A stretch of 64,000 nt of DNA, from positions 269,282 through 333,281 of the forward strand of contig NZ_CAMCEC010000001.1 of assembly GCF_945873775.1 (NCBI RefSeq), in the 5' to 3' direction. Positions 8,475 through 16,826 of the stretch are shown here, piece by piece (the first letter of the stretch is position 1; each line of letters begins with the position of its first letter). A model generated the notes under the pieces. That model made no database searches and was not told the DNA's origin. It saw nothing but the letters and a program-made list of their open reading frames with translations. The translations under genes were made by a program, and so were the position numbers. The DNA is from an uncultured Treponema sp. (GTDB taxonomy: Bacteria > Spirochaetota > Spirochaetia > Treponematales > Treponemataceae).

Positions 8475-8542
8475 ATATAAGACAAAACACACAAAATAAT
8501 GCCTGTTTTATCTACATTAACTTTTTATGGAGTAAAATAAAA

Positions 8543-9331
8543 ATGAAAAAACTTAAACTTTTTACGGCAGTTCTGTCATTTGCAACACTGGCTTTTTTTG
8601 GCTGCAAATCAAAGGATGCAAAGCAAATTGAAGGCGACTGGAATCTTGTTCAGTACAAAATCGGAGAAAAGCAAGCGGACTTTTCATGCGCTACAATTTC
8701 CCTTTTGCAAGATGAAAACTTGAACATTAAAGTGTCAGGATTTTCCGGCGTAAATTCTTTCTCTGGCCTTTACAAATCAAGTGGAAAAAAGCTCCGTGCA
8801 GAACCTGGATTTATTTCTACAAAAATGATGGGCAGCAAAGAGGACATGGAATTTGAAAGACTCTTTTTAAATTCCGCAGTAGGAGCTGACAGTTGGAAAA
8901 CAAAAACGCAGGACGGAAAAATTCTTTTGTGCATTTATAATTCAATGGAAAATTCCGAACTTGTTTTTGCGAAGGCTTCTATAAAAGATGCAAACTGGAC
9001 GTTGGCAGCAATTCTAAAAAACGGCGGAGTTCAAAGCATAGACGCAGACAAATCAGAACTGCCTACGCTCTCTTTCAATGAAGAAAACAAAGCTTCTGGT
9101 TTTTCAGGCGTAAATTATTACACAATGGATTACGCTCTTGACGAGACTGCAAAAAAACTTTCGTTCACGCTTGGAGCTTCAACATTAATGGCTTCGGGAA
9201 GCAAAGAAGCGCAGGAACTTGAGCAGCAGTTTTATATCAACATAGATCAGACTGCAACTTATTCTCTCTTTGGAAACACACTTACGCTCCGCTCAAAAGA
9301 CGGAAAAACTCTTTTGGAATTCGTAAAGTAA
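8543..9331 (+). CDS. Lipoprotein with two tandem META (HslJ-like) domains
   Basis: A 262-residue exported protein. The N-terminus is a lipoprotein signal with a relaxed spirochaetal lipobox (AFFGC, Cys at about 21). Two copies of the META/HslJ beta-fold follow: residues about 28-140, starting IEGDWNLVQY with FSGVNSFSG, and about 150-262, starting DANWTLAAIL with FSGVNYYT. META domains occur in the heat-inducible HslJ protein and in many lipoproteins of unknown function; no enzymatic role is known. The ATG at 8543 is preferred over upstream starts because it begins the signal peptide and has GGAG about 10 bases before it. Confidence 0.83.
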   Translation: MKKLKLFTAVLSFATLAFFGCKSKDAKQIEGDWNLVQYKIGEKQADFSCATISLLQDENLNIKVSGFSGVNSFSGLYKSSGKKLRAEPGFISTKMMGSKEDMEFERLFLNSAVGADSWKTKTQDGKILLCIYNSMENSELVFAKASIKDANWTLAAILKNGGVQSIDADKSELPTLSFNEENKASGFSGVNYYTMDYALDETAKKLSFTLGASTLMASGSKEAQELEQQFYINIDQTATYSLFGNTLTLRSKDGKTLLEFVK

Positions 9332-9350
9332 TTTTTTCAACTATTTAATT

Positions 9351-9390
9351 ATCATTCCTGTGCAATTCAACTGAATAACATGGGAATGAC
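9351..9390. repeat. Degenerate inverted repeat related to the dispersed palindrome family
   Basis: Arms ATCATTCCTGTG (9351-9362) and CATGGGAATGAC (9379-9390). The right arm is identical to the end of the unit at 36027-36053. The arms pair imperfectly around a 16-base loop. It sits between the META lipoprotein gene and the aroB promoter. Confidence 0.55.
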
Positions 9391-9427
9391 TTTTCAACAA
9401 AAATCGTTTTCAAAATTCCAATGGGGT

Positions 9428-9456
9428 TTGCTTCCATTTACAAAATGCAGTAAACT
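9428..9456 (+). promoter_or_regulatory. Promoter giving a leaderless aroB mRNA
   Basis: TTGCTT (9428-9433), 17 bases, TAAACT (9451-9456), then six bases (ATAGCA) and the aroB ATG at 9463. There is no ribosome binding site upstream of the ATG. Confidence 0.65.
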
Positions 9457-9462
9457 ATAGCA

Positions 9463-10611
9463 ATGGATATTTCACCAATAGATAGTTTTGAACTTTTGTT
9501 TCCTGAAAATTCAGGCTTTGATAAAACTGACATTCTTTTTTACAGCGGAAAAAGCGACCTATGCAGACTTTACCTTTCCGCAGAAAACAAGCGCAACAGA
9601 CTTTTTGTCACTGACACAAACATCGCGCCTTTATGCGCAGATTTTATTTCACATTTTACCGATGAAAATGCAAACAACATAAAAGCTCCTTCTGTTTTCA
9701 AAAAAGAAAATGATATACTTTGCATTATTGGCGCAGGAGAAAAATTCAAGACAATAGAAAATGTCCTCGAAATTGTAAGAGCAGCTTTAAACTCCAACTT
9801 CAACAGGAACTGCCTTTTTGTTGCAATCGGAGGTGGAGTTTTAAGCGACATGACAGGCTTTGCTGCTTCGATGTTCAAACGCGGAGTTGACGTTGAGTTT
9901 GTTCCGACAACTTTGCTTTCTGATGTTGATGCTTCTATCGGCGGAAAAACTGGATGCGACTTTGACAGTTACAAAAACATGATTGGAGCTTTTTATCCTG
10001 CAAAAAAAATTCATATATGGAGTTCATTTATACAAAGCCTTCCGCAGAATGAATTTCTTTCAGGGCTTGGCGAAGTTGTAAAAACAGCTTTTCTTTTTTC
10101 TCCAGAATTGACAGAAATTTTAAAGACACAAAAAGCGCAAGTTATGAGCCGAAATGAAGAAGTTCTACAAAAAATAATTTCAATCTGCGCAAAGGCAAAA
10201 GCAAAAACAGTGCATGAAGATTTTAAAGAAAAAGGAATCCGAGCATATTTAAATTACGGACATACTTTTGGACACGCGCTTGAAACTGTGGCAGGACTTG
10301 GAAAAATAAGCCACGGCGAAGCTGTTGCCTGGGGAATTGGAAGAGCGCTGGATCTTTCTTTAAGCAAAAAACTTTGCACTGCTGAATTTGCAAAAGATTG
10401 CAAGAAAATTCTTTTTGACTACGGATTCTGCACAGAGCCGATTCCGCAGATTATAAAAGATATTCCAGATGCAACGCTTGCTTTAGTTTCTGCAATGCAC
10501 AAAGACAAAAAAAATTCTGGAAGCTGCGTAAAAGTCATTCTTCAAAAAGCTGGGCAATCCACATTGATAACAGAAGTTCAAGACAAAGAAATTCTTGAGG
10601 TTTTAAAATGA
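9463..10611 (+). CDS. aroB: 3-dehydroquinate synthase
   Basis: Second shikimate-pathway enzyme: NAD- and metal-dependent conversion of DAHP to 3-dehydroquinate. 382 residues. Motifs: the glycine-rich AIGGGVLSDMTGFAAS near 121-136, VPTTLLSDVDASIGGKTG near 147-164, the metal-binding GLGEVVK, NYGHTFGHALE and HGEAVAWG. The N-terminal 80 residues are less conserved. It is the first gene of a pair: its stop overlaps the ATG of the cysteine desulfurase gene (ATGA). Its ATG is 6 bases from the -10 box, so the mRNA is probably leaderless. Confidence 0.95.
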   Translation: MDISPIDSFELLFPENSGFDKTDILFYSGKSDLCRLYLSAENKRNRLFVTDTNIAPLCADFISHFTDENANNIKAPSVFKKENDILCIIGAGEKFKTIENVLEIVRAALNSNFNRNCLFVAIGGGVLSDMTGFAASMFKRGVDVEFVPTTLLSDVDASIGGKTGCDFDSYKNMIGAFYPAKKIHIWSSFIQSLPQNEFLSGLGEVVKTAFLFSPELTEILKTQKAQVMSRNEEVLQKIISICAKAKAKTVHEDFKEKGIRAYLNYGHTFGHALETVAGLGKISHGEAVAWGIGRALDLSLSKKLCTAEFAKDCKKILFDYGFCTEPIPQIIKDIPDATLALVSAMHKDKKNSGSCVKVILQKAGQSTLITEVQDKEILEVLK

Positions 10612-11786
10612 TTTCATCAAAACATTATTTTGACTGGGCAGCAACCGCTCCAAACGATGAAGAAATTTTAACTAAAGCGCTAAAATATTCTATGGATCAT
10701 TGGGGAAATCCTTCAAGCATTCATAAAGCCGGAACAGATGCAAAAGCCGCATTGGAAAACGCAAGAAAAAGAGCCGCCCAAGCTTTAGGTGTAAATGCGG
10801 AAAATATTTTTTTTACTTCAGGCGGAACAGAAGGAGATCATCTTGCGCTTCTTTCTGTTTTAAGCCGGCCTCAAAAAGGAAGCGTTGTATTAAGTTCCAT
10901 TGAGCATCCGGCTCTGCGTGAAATGGCAAAGTCAATGCAAAACTGCGGCTGGAAAGTTATAAATGTAAATCCAGATAAAAATGGAATTGTTTCTGCTCAA
11001 AGCATTTCTGATGCGCTTCAAGAAGACACGGCATTTGTTTCAGTAATGGCGGTAAATAATGAAACTGGAGCAATTCAGCCTATTTATGAAATTGCAAAAA
11101 TTATTGAAGAAAAAACAAAAGGAAAGCGAAAGCCATTTTTTCACGTTGACTGTGTTCAGGCAGCAGGAAAAATTCCGCTGAACTTAAAGGCAAGCGGAAT
11201 TGATTCAGCTTCATTCAGCGCGCATAAAATCGGCGGATCAAGAGGAATTGGAATCCTTTATCTTGCAAAAGAATTTAATTCATTTTTAAAAGGCGGCGGA
11301 CAGGAAAAAACTGTAAGAAGCGGAACTGAAAACCTTTTTGGCGCAGAGGCATTTTCTCTTTGCCTTGAAAAATATTTTATTTCAGAAAGAAACGCTTCGG
11401 CTGAAAAAAGATTCGAACAGCAAAAAATTCTTACAGCAAATTTCATAAAAAAACTAAAGAAAATAAAAGGCTGCGTGATAATTCCGCATTGCCGTGAAGA
11501 TGAAAAATTTGAAGCAAACTTTTCTCCTTGGGTTGTTCAAGCTGCATTCCCAGGAATTCCAGGACAAGTCATGGAGCGCGCATTAAGTGAAAAAGGATTT
11601 TTCATTTCAACAGGAAGCGCATGTTCATCTTCGCATAAAGGCCGGCCGGTTCTTGACACAATGCAGTTAAGCCCAAAGGAAAAAGAAAGCGCGGTAAGAT
11701 TCAGTTTTGGATTTTCAACTGAAGAAGAAAGCATGAACGAGCTAATCGAAGAACTGAAAAATATTTGCAGACAGTTTTTGCAATGA
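10608..11786 (+). CDS. Cysteine desulfurase, NifS/IscS family
   Basis: PLP enzyme that removes sulfur from cysteine as a persulfide for Fe-S clusters or tRNA thiolation. 392 residues. Marks: TSGGTEGDH near 70-78, HVDCVQAAGK near 179-188, the PLP Lys207 in SAHKIGG, and the active-site loop STGSACSSSHKG near 330-342, which carries the catalytic Cys. The loop has the short IscS/NifS arrangement. It overlaps aroB by 4 bases, an unusual partnership with no obvious pathway link. No IscU-like scaffold gene is nearby, so supply of sulfur to tRNA modification is as likely as Fe-S assembly. Confidence 0.92.
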   Translation: MISSKHYFDWAATAPNDEEILTKALKYSMDHWGNPSSIHKAGTDAKAALENARKRAAQALGVNAENIFFTSGGTEGDHLALLSVLSRPQKGSVVLSSIEHPALREMAKSMQNCGWKVINVNPDKNGIVSAQSISDALQEDTAFVSVMAVNNETGAIQPIYEIAKIIEEKTKGKRKPFFHVDCVQAAGKIPLNLKASGIDSASFSAHKIGGSRGIGILYLAKEFNSFLKGGGQEKTVRSGTENLFGAEAFSLCLEKYFISERNASAEKRFEQQKILTANFIKKLKKIKGCVIIPHCREDEKFEANFSPWVVQAAFPGIPGQVMERALSEKGFFISTGSACSSSHKGRPVLDTMQLSPKEKESAVRFSFGFSTEEESMNELIEELKNICRQFLQ

Positions 11787-11889
11787 AGATGCTTGCAATA
11801 AATTTTAAAATGCTGTAAAGTGCAAGGAGTCATATCCTGCATCTTTTTTGGTGCAAAAAAATCAAACTAAATTTTCAGGGAAGGACATT

Positions 11890-12330
11890 ATGGGAATTCG
11901 TGGAGAACTTTTTACAAATCAGGTAAACTTGGACAAACGTTCGTATTATTTCAACGTAAAAGAAAATCGCAATGGAGATGTTTTTCTTCAGATTGTTGAA
12001 AGCAAAATAAAAGACGGACAAGATGAAAGACGCGACATTGTTGTTTTTGCAGATGATATGAAAAGCTTTTTGGGCGGAATGGACGAATCTTTAAGAGCTG
12101 TTGAAAAAATCCAGAAAGAACGCGCAAAGCTCCGTGCAGAAAAAAAAGCCGCAAAAGAAGCAAAATATGCAGCAGGCGGAATGTCAGAAGAAAAGCCAGC
12201 AAAAAAAGTTTACCGCAGAAAAGGAGAAAGCCGCTTAGTTTCAGAAAGAAAAGCAGAGCGCAAGGAAATTTCAGGCAGACTTCATGTTGTTTCAAAAAGA
12301 CAGCCTGACGCTGAAAAAACAGAATACTAA
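11890..12330 (+). CDS. PUR-domain nucleic-acid-binding protein (DUF3276, BpuR-like)
   Basis: A 146-residue basic protein. Residues 1-70 match the bacterial PUR-alpha-like domain (GIRGELFTN, RSYYFNVKENRNGDVFLQIVESK). This domain binds single- and double-stranded nucleic acids and is known in Borrelia as the regulator BpuR. Residues 75-146 are a Lys/Arg/Ala/Glu-rich tail, probably disordered and nucleic-acid binding. The ATG at 11890 has GGGAAGGA 5 bases upstream; the in-frame TTG at 11848 has no such site. The stop overlaps that of the convergent RNase HII gene by 4 bases. Confidence 0.85.
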   Translation: MGIRGELFTNQVNLDKRSYYFNVKENRNGDVFLQIVESKIKDGQDERRDIVVFADDMKSFLGGMDESLRAVEKIQKERAKLRAEKKAAKEAKYAAGGMSEEKPAKKVYRRKGESRLVSERKAERKEISGRLHVVSKRQPDAEKTEY

Positions 12331-12926
12331 TATTTGAACGAAAGCCGCTGAATGGGAGACGGTCCTAAACGGCGGCAAATTTCTTTGTGAGCAGGAGTTG
12401 GGTAGCCTTTATGCTTTGCATACCCATACTCAGGATAGAGTTTATCGTAATCAAGCATAATTTTATCACGCTGAACTTTTGCCAGAATGCTTGCAGCCAT
12501 AACACAAGGAAATTTTGAATCAGCTTTTACAACTGCTTTTATATCAAGATTTTCATCAGAAAAAGGCAGAGCATTTCCATCTACAATCACTTGCATGGAA
12601 TTTTTACATTGCTCAAAATCAAGTCCATTTTTTTTGCACCAAGCAGGAAGTTTCATTCTCATCATATCAAAAGCAATTTTCATTGCCCTAAAATCAGCTT
12701 GAAGGATATTTATTTCATCGATTATTTTTTCACTGACAATTCCAATTCCCCAGCAAGATTTTTCTCTTATAACATCAAATGCAGCTTCACGTTTTTTTTC
12801 AGAAAGCTTTTTGCTATCGTTTAAAATTTCCACAGGAAAATCAGAAGGCAAGAGAACACATCCAGCTGTAACAGGACCAGCCAAAGGACCTCTTCCCGCT
12901 TCATCGATTCCAACAAGAAAATCCAT
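12327..12926 (-). CDS. rnhB: Ribonuclease HII
   Basis: Cleaves the RNA strand of RNA-DNA hybrids, including single ribonucleotides in DNA. 199 residues from the ATG at 12926, the usual size. Key motifs are GIDEAGRGPLAGP (catalytic Asp-Glu near 7-8), VIVDGN and the KFPCVMAASILAKVQRD segment, with the HKGYPTPAHKE signature near the C-terminus. The start at 12926 was chosen because it puts the first motif at the usual position and leaves 5 bases after the upstream gene; the longer frame would run into that gene. Confidence 0.95.
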   Translation of the reverse strand: MDFLVGIDEAGRGPLAGPVTAGCVLLPSDFPVEILNDSKKLSEKKREAAFDVIREKSCWGIGIVSEKIIDEINILQADFRAMKIAFDMMRMKLPAWCKKNGLDFEQCKNSMQVIVDGNALPFSDENLDIKAVVKADSKFPCVMAASILAKVQRDKIMLDYDKLYPEYGYAKHKGYPTPAHKEICRRLGPSPIQRLSFKY

Positions 12927-12931
12927 AAAGC

Positions 12932-15007
12932 TTAAAATCCTTTTTGAATATTTTTTTCTGACACAACAGAATTTACATTGCTCCAAATTGGAGAACTTTT
13001 TTTAGTTGAATCGGAAAGCCTTGCGTTAAATTCATTTTGAATAACTGAAGCATTTGCATTAAGAATTTGAATTCCGCGTCCCAATGTTCCAATCAAAGAA
13101 AAAGATGAATCAGAGAAAGAACAAGTTCCGCCTGAAACTTTCACATTAAAACAAGATTCTGCAACTGATGTGAATCTTGAATTTTTACAGTTAACATTTG
13201 AGTTTTCAGAAGAAATTCCGCAAGCATAAGAATCAGCTTGAACCGTAAATCCAGAATTTTCAATCTGTGCTTTTGAATTTTCTAAATCAAGCAAACTGCC
13301 TTTTTTCAAGAACAGTGCGGAAAACTCGCAGTTAGAAATTCCGACATAAGAATTCTTTGCAAAAACAAGCGGAGAATTCTCAGCTTGTGATTTTTTTTCA
13401 ATAATCAGATTTTCAAATTCGACATTTGCATTTGAAATTTTTATAACAGAATTTTCCTTAAAACTTAAACTGGAATCATGTCCTATAAAAGTGCAATCTT
13501 TGGAAATTAAAAATTCATTGTCAGGAATTTCAATATTTCCATAAATATGAAATCTAAGTTTTTTATTTGAAGACTTCAAAACAGAAATGAGCTGTTCAAA
13601 AGATTTAAACGGATTATCATAAGAACCGTCTTGGATTTCATTTTGTGAATTTGCAAAAAGATAATAATTTGTTTCATCAATAATTATTTTTTGCTCAGAA
13701 ATTTCACTTTTATTTCCAGACGCATCAACAGAATATGCGCAGACTTTATAAAACACTGCATTTTTATCTGAAGACTTTAGAAAAATTTCATTGCCATTAT
13801 ACAAAGAAAAATTTTCAGGTTTTATATTTTCAAATTCAGCCTGCACACTTTCTACAAATCCGTCCGGTATTTCAAAAGGCTTGCTCAAAGCATAAAAAAT
13901 TTTAGCACCTGGCTCACTTGAAATTCTGAAAAAAGATTTTTTTCTTGTAAGTTTTCCTACAGATGATGAAAAGATTTCTGGAGGTTCTGGCGGAAGCCTG
14001 TCTATAGAAAAATCAGCCTCTATTGTTCCCTGATAATTTCCATTGTAAAAAATTTTAAAGCAAGCAGAACTTTTTACATCTTCATTTTCAAACGCATCGG
14101 CATAAGCAAAAGATGAATTTTTTTCAAATGTAAAATTTTCATTTCCATCTATAAAAAACTCAACAACGCCATTTTTATTTTTTCTGGAAAGGACAGAAGG
14201 CTTTGCAGGAAGCTCATATTCAAAAATTTTATTTTCTGGATAAAATTCAACTGGCTGCCATGAAATTTTATGAGCATAATTTCTGTCAATAAAACTTGAC
14301 TCCGATGGCGATTTCCAGTTTTCATCATCAATTCTGTAAATAAAATTTTTATCTTTAAAAGAAAAATTGTTCCACTCTGAAATTTCAAACGGAACATTGT
14401 CAACTTTTGAATCGGTAGTTTTTTTAGCAGGAAGAACTTGAATTACAAAATGAAAAAAATTATTTCCTGTAAAATCAACAGCAAAGCAAGAAACAAAACG
14501 CTCCACAGAATTTTTACCTGAAAGAAAAAGCTTTGACTTTAAATATGGAGCTTTGGAATTTTCAAGAGAATACAAAAATTCAGACGGAATAAAAAAATCA
14601 GTTCCAGAAATATAAAGGACAGTAGGATTTTGATTTATTGAATTTATAAATTCTTTTGACTGAATGCTATATTCAACTTCTGAATTCTCTTCGACATTGT
14701 ACTCAATTGTAAAATCTTTTCTTTCGCCGCTTTGTGCAATCGATGTAATCTTCACAGTTATATCTCCAGTCTGATCAATGAGAACAGGAGAATCATAAGA
14801 AAATCCAGAAACATAAGGATCGCTGCCTGTAAAAGAATAATAAACGTCCGTGCCTTTTTCCAAATTTAAAACAAGAGCCTGTTTATTTTTCCAAACTCCA
14901 GAAATAGGACTCAAAATATTTTTTTCTTCAAAAGCAAAAAGCTTGCTAAAAGTAAAAAGCAAAAGAATACTTATAATTTTTTTTATAGACAATCGCATTT
15001 CATTCAT
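12932..15007 (-). CDS. Exported beta-helix protein with chitobiase-type beta domains
   Basis: A 691-residue protein with an N-terminal signal peptide (IISILLLFTFSKLFAF). Residues about 30-110 resemble the CHB_HEX_C beta-sandwich (YYSFTGSDPYVSG), with a second similar repeat near 350-440. From about 455 a DUF1565-like start (DGSYDNPFKSFEQL) leads into a right-handed parallel beta-helix with repeating short strands (VEFENLIIEKK, VGISNCEF, VNCKNSRF). The pattern fits a surface or periplasmic protein that binds or processes carbohydrate, but no catalytic residues can be named. It lies between the phosphoribosyltransferase gene and rnhB, all very tightly spaced. Confidence 0.78.
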   Translation of the reverse strand: MNEMRLSIKKIISILLLFTFSKLFAFEEKNILSPISGVWKNKQALVLNLEKGTDVYYSFTGSDPYVSGFSYDSPVLIDQTGDITVKITSIAQSGERKDFTIEYNVEENSEVEYSIQSKEFINSINQNPTVLYISGTDFFIPSEFLYSLENSKAPYLKSKLFLSGKNSVERFVSCFAVDFTGNNFFHFVIQVLPAKKTTDSKVDNVPFEISEWNNFSFKDKNFIYRIDDENWKSPSESSFIDRNYAHKISWQPVEFYPENKIFEYELPAKPSVLSRKNKNGVVEFFIDGNENFTFEKNSSFAYADAFENEDVKSSACFKIFYNGNYQGTIEADFSIDRLPPEPPEIFSSSVGKLTRKKSFFRISSEPGAKIFYALSKPFEIPDGFVESVQAEFENIKPENFSLYNGNEIFLKSSDKNAVFYKVCAYSVDASGNKSEISEQKIIIDETNYYLFANSQNEIQDGSYDNPFKSFEQLISVLKSSNKKLRFHIYGNIEIPDNEFLISKDCTFIGHDSSLSFKENSVIKISNANVEFENLIIEKKSQAENSPLVFAKNSYVGISNCEFSALFLKKGSLLDLENSKAQIENSGFTVQADSYACGISSENSNVNCKNSRFTSVAESCFNVKVSGGTCSFSDSSFSLIGTLGRGIQILNANASVIQNEFNARLSDSTKKSSPIWSNVNSVVSEKNIQKGF

Positions 15008-15012
15008 GGAAT

Positions 15013-15621
15013 TTATTCATCCTTAAAAATCGGTTCTAAAACCTCACGCAAATCAGGGTAAGGCTTATAAAAATTTTCCTCAAGCTCTTCATGTGTAAGC
15101 CCGACAAGTTCGTGGCTGTTATAGTTAATCCAATTGTTTTCTTCTGGATTTGAAATTTCAAATTTTCTGCACCAATAGTCAGGCTGAATAGGAAGCTGCT
15201 CCTTCCATTTGTACACTTTATAATCATGCACAACAATTTTTATATTTTCACGCGGAACTCCTCTTTCCAAAAGAATTCCAACCAGATAATTCAAAGTTCT
15301 TCCTGAATCAAAAATATCATCCACGAGCATAATTTTATCGCCGGCACGAAGATAATCCGGGGAATAAGTCCAGCCGTCAATTCTAACCGCAGAATGCTGG
15401 GAAACATCGGTATAGCTTCTTGCAACAACAGCGGCATACAAAACAGGCTTGTGATTTTTTAAAGCGACTTTGTAATACTCACTGATTACGTTCGCCATGT
15501 ATGCGCCGCCACGCAGAGAAGTATAAATAACATCAGGAACAAATTTGTCCTGCTGATAAATCTTATGAGCGAGCTTCAATGCATCGATTCTAACACTGTC
15601 ATAGGGTAAAAATTCTTTCAT
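15013..15621 (-). CDS. Purine phosphoribosyltransferase
   Basis: A 202-residue type I phosphoribosyltransferase. The PRPP-binding loop is VMLVDDIFDSGRTLN near 98-112, and the pyrophosphate loop lies near YTSLRGGAYMA at 33-43. It salvages a purine base (hypoxanthine, guanine or xanthine) with PRPP; the base preference cannot be read. The C-terminal third contains the aromatic PDYWCRKFE segment seen in xanthine/guanine-type enzymes. A hairpin with a short U run lies in its leader (15643-15658). Confidence 0.85.
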   Translation of the reverse strand: MKEFLPYDSVRIDALKLAHKIYQQDKFVPDVIYTSLRGGAYMANVISEYYKVALKNHKPVLYAAVVARSYTDVSQHSAVRIDGWTYSPDYLRAGDKIMLVDDIFDSGRTLNYLVGILLERGVPRENIKIVVHDYKVYKWKEQLPIQPDYWCRKFEISNPEENNWINYNSHELVGLTHEELEENFYKPYPDLREVLEPIFKDE

Positions 15622-15642
15622 ATAAATTCCTTAACAAAAATT

Positions 15643-15658
15643 ATCCGCAGCAACGGAT
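15643..15658 (-). other. Hairpin in the phosphoribosyltransferase leader
   Basis: Minus strand ATCCG, 6-base loop, CGGAT, followed by AATTTTTG, about 25 bases before the start codon. It could be a weak terminator or attenuator; five base pairs is marginal. Confidence 0.35.
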
Positions 15659-15665
15659 GAATAAA

Positions 15666-15682
15666 AGTCTGCAACGCAAACT
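15666..15682 (-). terminator. Terminator-like hairpin after the TPR operon
   Basis: Minus strand AGTTTGC, GTT, GCAGACT, then TTTTA. It follows the stop of the TPR gene by about 20 bases. The same stem-loop, nearly identical, occurs on the plus strand at 56014-56037. Confidence 0.6.
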
Positions 15683-15701
15683 AATTTTTTTCAGCTGAAA
15701 T

Positions 15702-16826
15702 TTAAGACTCTCCTAGAGTTCTGCCTTTTAACTGCTGAAAAATTCCGCAGCCCAAAAGATAAAGTTCTCCATTTTCAATTTTTATTTTAGCAAGAAACCG
15801 GACAGGCTTTTCCATATCAACTGGAGGCGTTGGAGTTTTTTCAAAAACAACTTTCACAGTTCCACTTGACGAGCGTTTTTCTTCCGTCGGAATATAATCC
15901 ACCAAAAGCATACAGCCCCAGGAACCGTCGCTTTTTTGATATTCATTTATAGCAGTGCCATCCCAAATCACATAGCAGTTCTGATAAAGCAGCGGATTTT
16001 CTTTTACTTCAAGATAAGAATATTTGTCTTTTAAAGAACTGAATGTAGGCTCTTTAAAAAGCTCCGCCATCTCCAAGGATTTTTGCTTTATTGAAGAAGC
16101 CGCATTGCTATTTAAAATTTTATTAAGCTCAACTTGCGCTGCATTGTCCCGGCCTTCACCAAAATATTTTTTTGCAGAATTAAAAACAGAAGCAACCTGA
16201 TTTTTTTCAAGCCTCACAGTAAAATCTTTTTCAGAAATATTTATCTGAAGAGGATTTTTTATTTCTTCTGTAGAAAGAGAAAACTTTGAATCAAACTCGG
16301 TGAGCGGCTTGTTAAATTTTTTCCAAGGCTCATAAACCACAAGCATTGAACAAACAATTCCTGTCAAAAGCCCCGCAAGAATGCAGTTTCTTATAATGTC
16401 CGGATTCATTCCAAGCGGCGGATAGAATTTTTTTATGTCGCCGGAATCAACCCATTTGCAGATTGTTGTGTAATCTCCGTAAAGCCTGATAAATTCCATT
16501 GCCGAACGCGCAATCGAATTTCTTGGATCAATATCAAGAACTTCAAGATAATATTCAAGAGCTCTGTCAGTTTCTCCGTGCCTAAGAAAAATAACCGCCT
16601 GCCCCAAAAGAAGCTGTGTGTTTTTTATTTTTATTTCACGCGCGCTTCTAAAATTCTGGGAAGCTTTTCCTGGAACATCAGCATACAAATAAGCAATTCC
16701 CAACGCTAGGTAATATTCAAAATCACCTTCATAAATATCCTCGTAAGATTCAAGAATATTTATTGCAAGATCAAATTTGCGGCGCTTTATGAGATGTTTT
16801 GCTATGTCCAGGTTGGAACGTCCCAT
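15702..16826 (-). CDS. TPR protein with one membrane segment
   Basis: A 374-residue protein. Residues about 1-125 contain three to four TPR motifs (LAINILESYEDIYEGD, YYLALGIAYLYADVPGK, ALEYYLEVLDIDPRN). A single hydrophobic segment follows at about 148-165 (CILAGLLTGIVCSMLVV). The C-terminal 200 residues are predicted periplasmic with no recognised domain. The topology is cytoplasmic TPR, membrane, periplasmic domain. It is the last gene of an overlapping three-gene unit (18943 down to 15702), so the three proteins probably act together in the envelope. The function is not known to me. Confidence 0.72.
   Translation of the reverse strand: MGRSNLDIAKHLIKRRKFDLAINILESYEDIYEGDFEYYLALGIAYLYADVPGKASQNFRSAREIKIKNTQLLLGQAVIFLRHGETDRALEYYLEVLDIDPRNSIARSAMEFIRLYGDYTTICKWVDSGDIKKFYPPLGMNPDIIRNCILAGLLTGIVCSMLVVYEPWKKFNKPLTEFDSKFSLSTEEIKNPLQINISEKDFTVRLEKNQVASVFNSAKKYFGEGRDNAAQVELNKILNSNAASSIKQKSLEMAELFKEPTFSSLKDKYSYLEVKENPLLYQNCYVIWDGTAINEYQKSDGSWGCMLLVDYIPTEEKRSSSGTVKVVFEKTPTPPVDMEKPVRFLAKIKIENGELYLLGCGIFQQLKGRTLGES

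Noticed and set aside
11848..11889. Longer start for the PUR-domain gene (TTG)
   Set aside because: The added residues are not family-like and the ATG at 11890 has a good ribosome site.
12927..12986. Longer start for RNase HII
   Set aside because: It would overlap the upstream beta-helix gene and add residues before the conserved GIDEAGRGP start.
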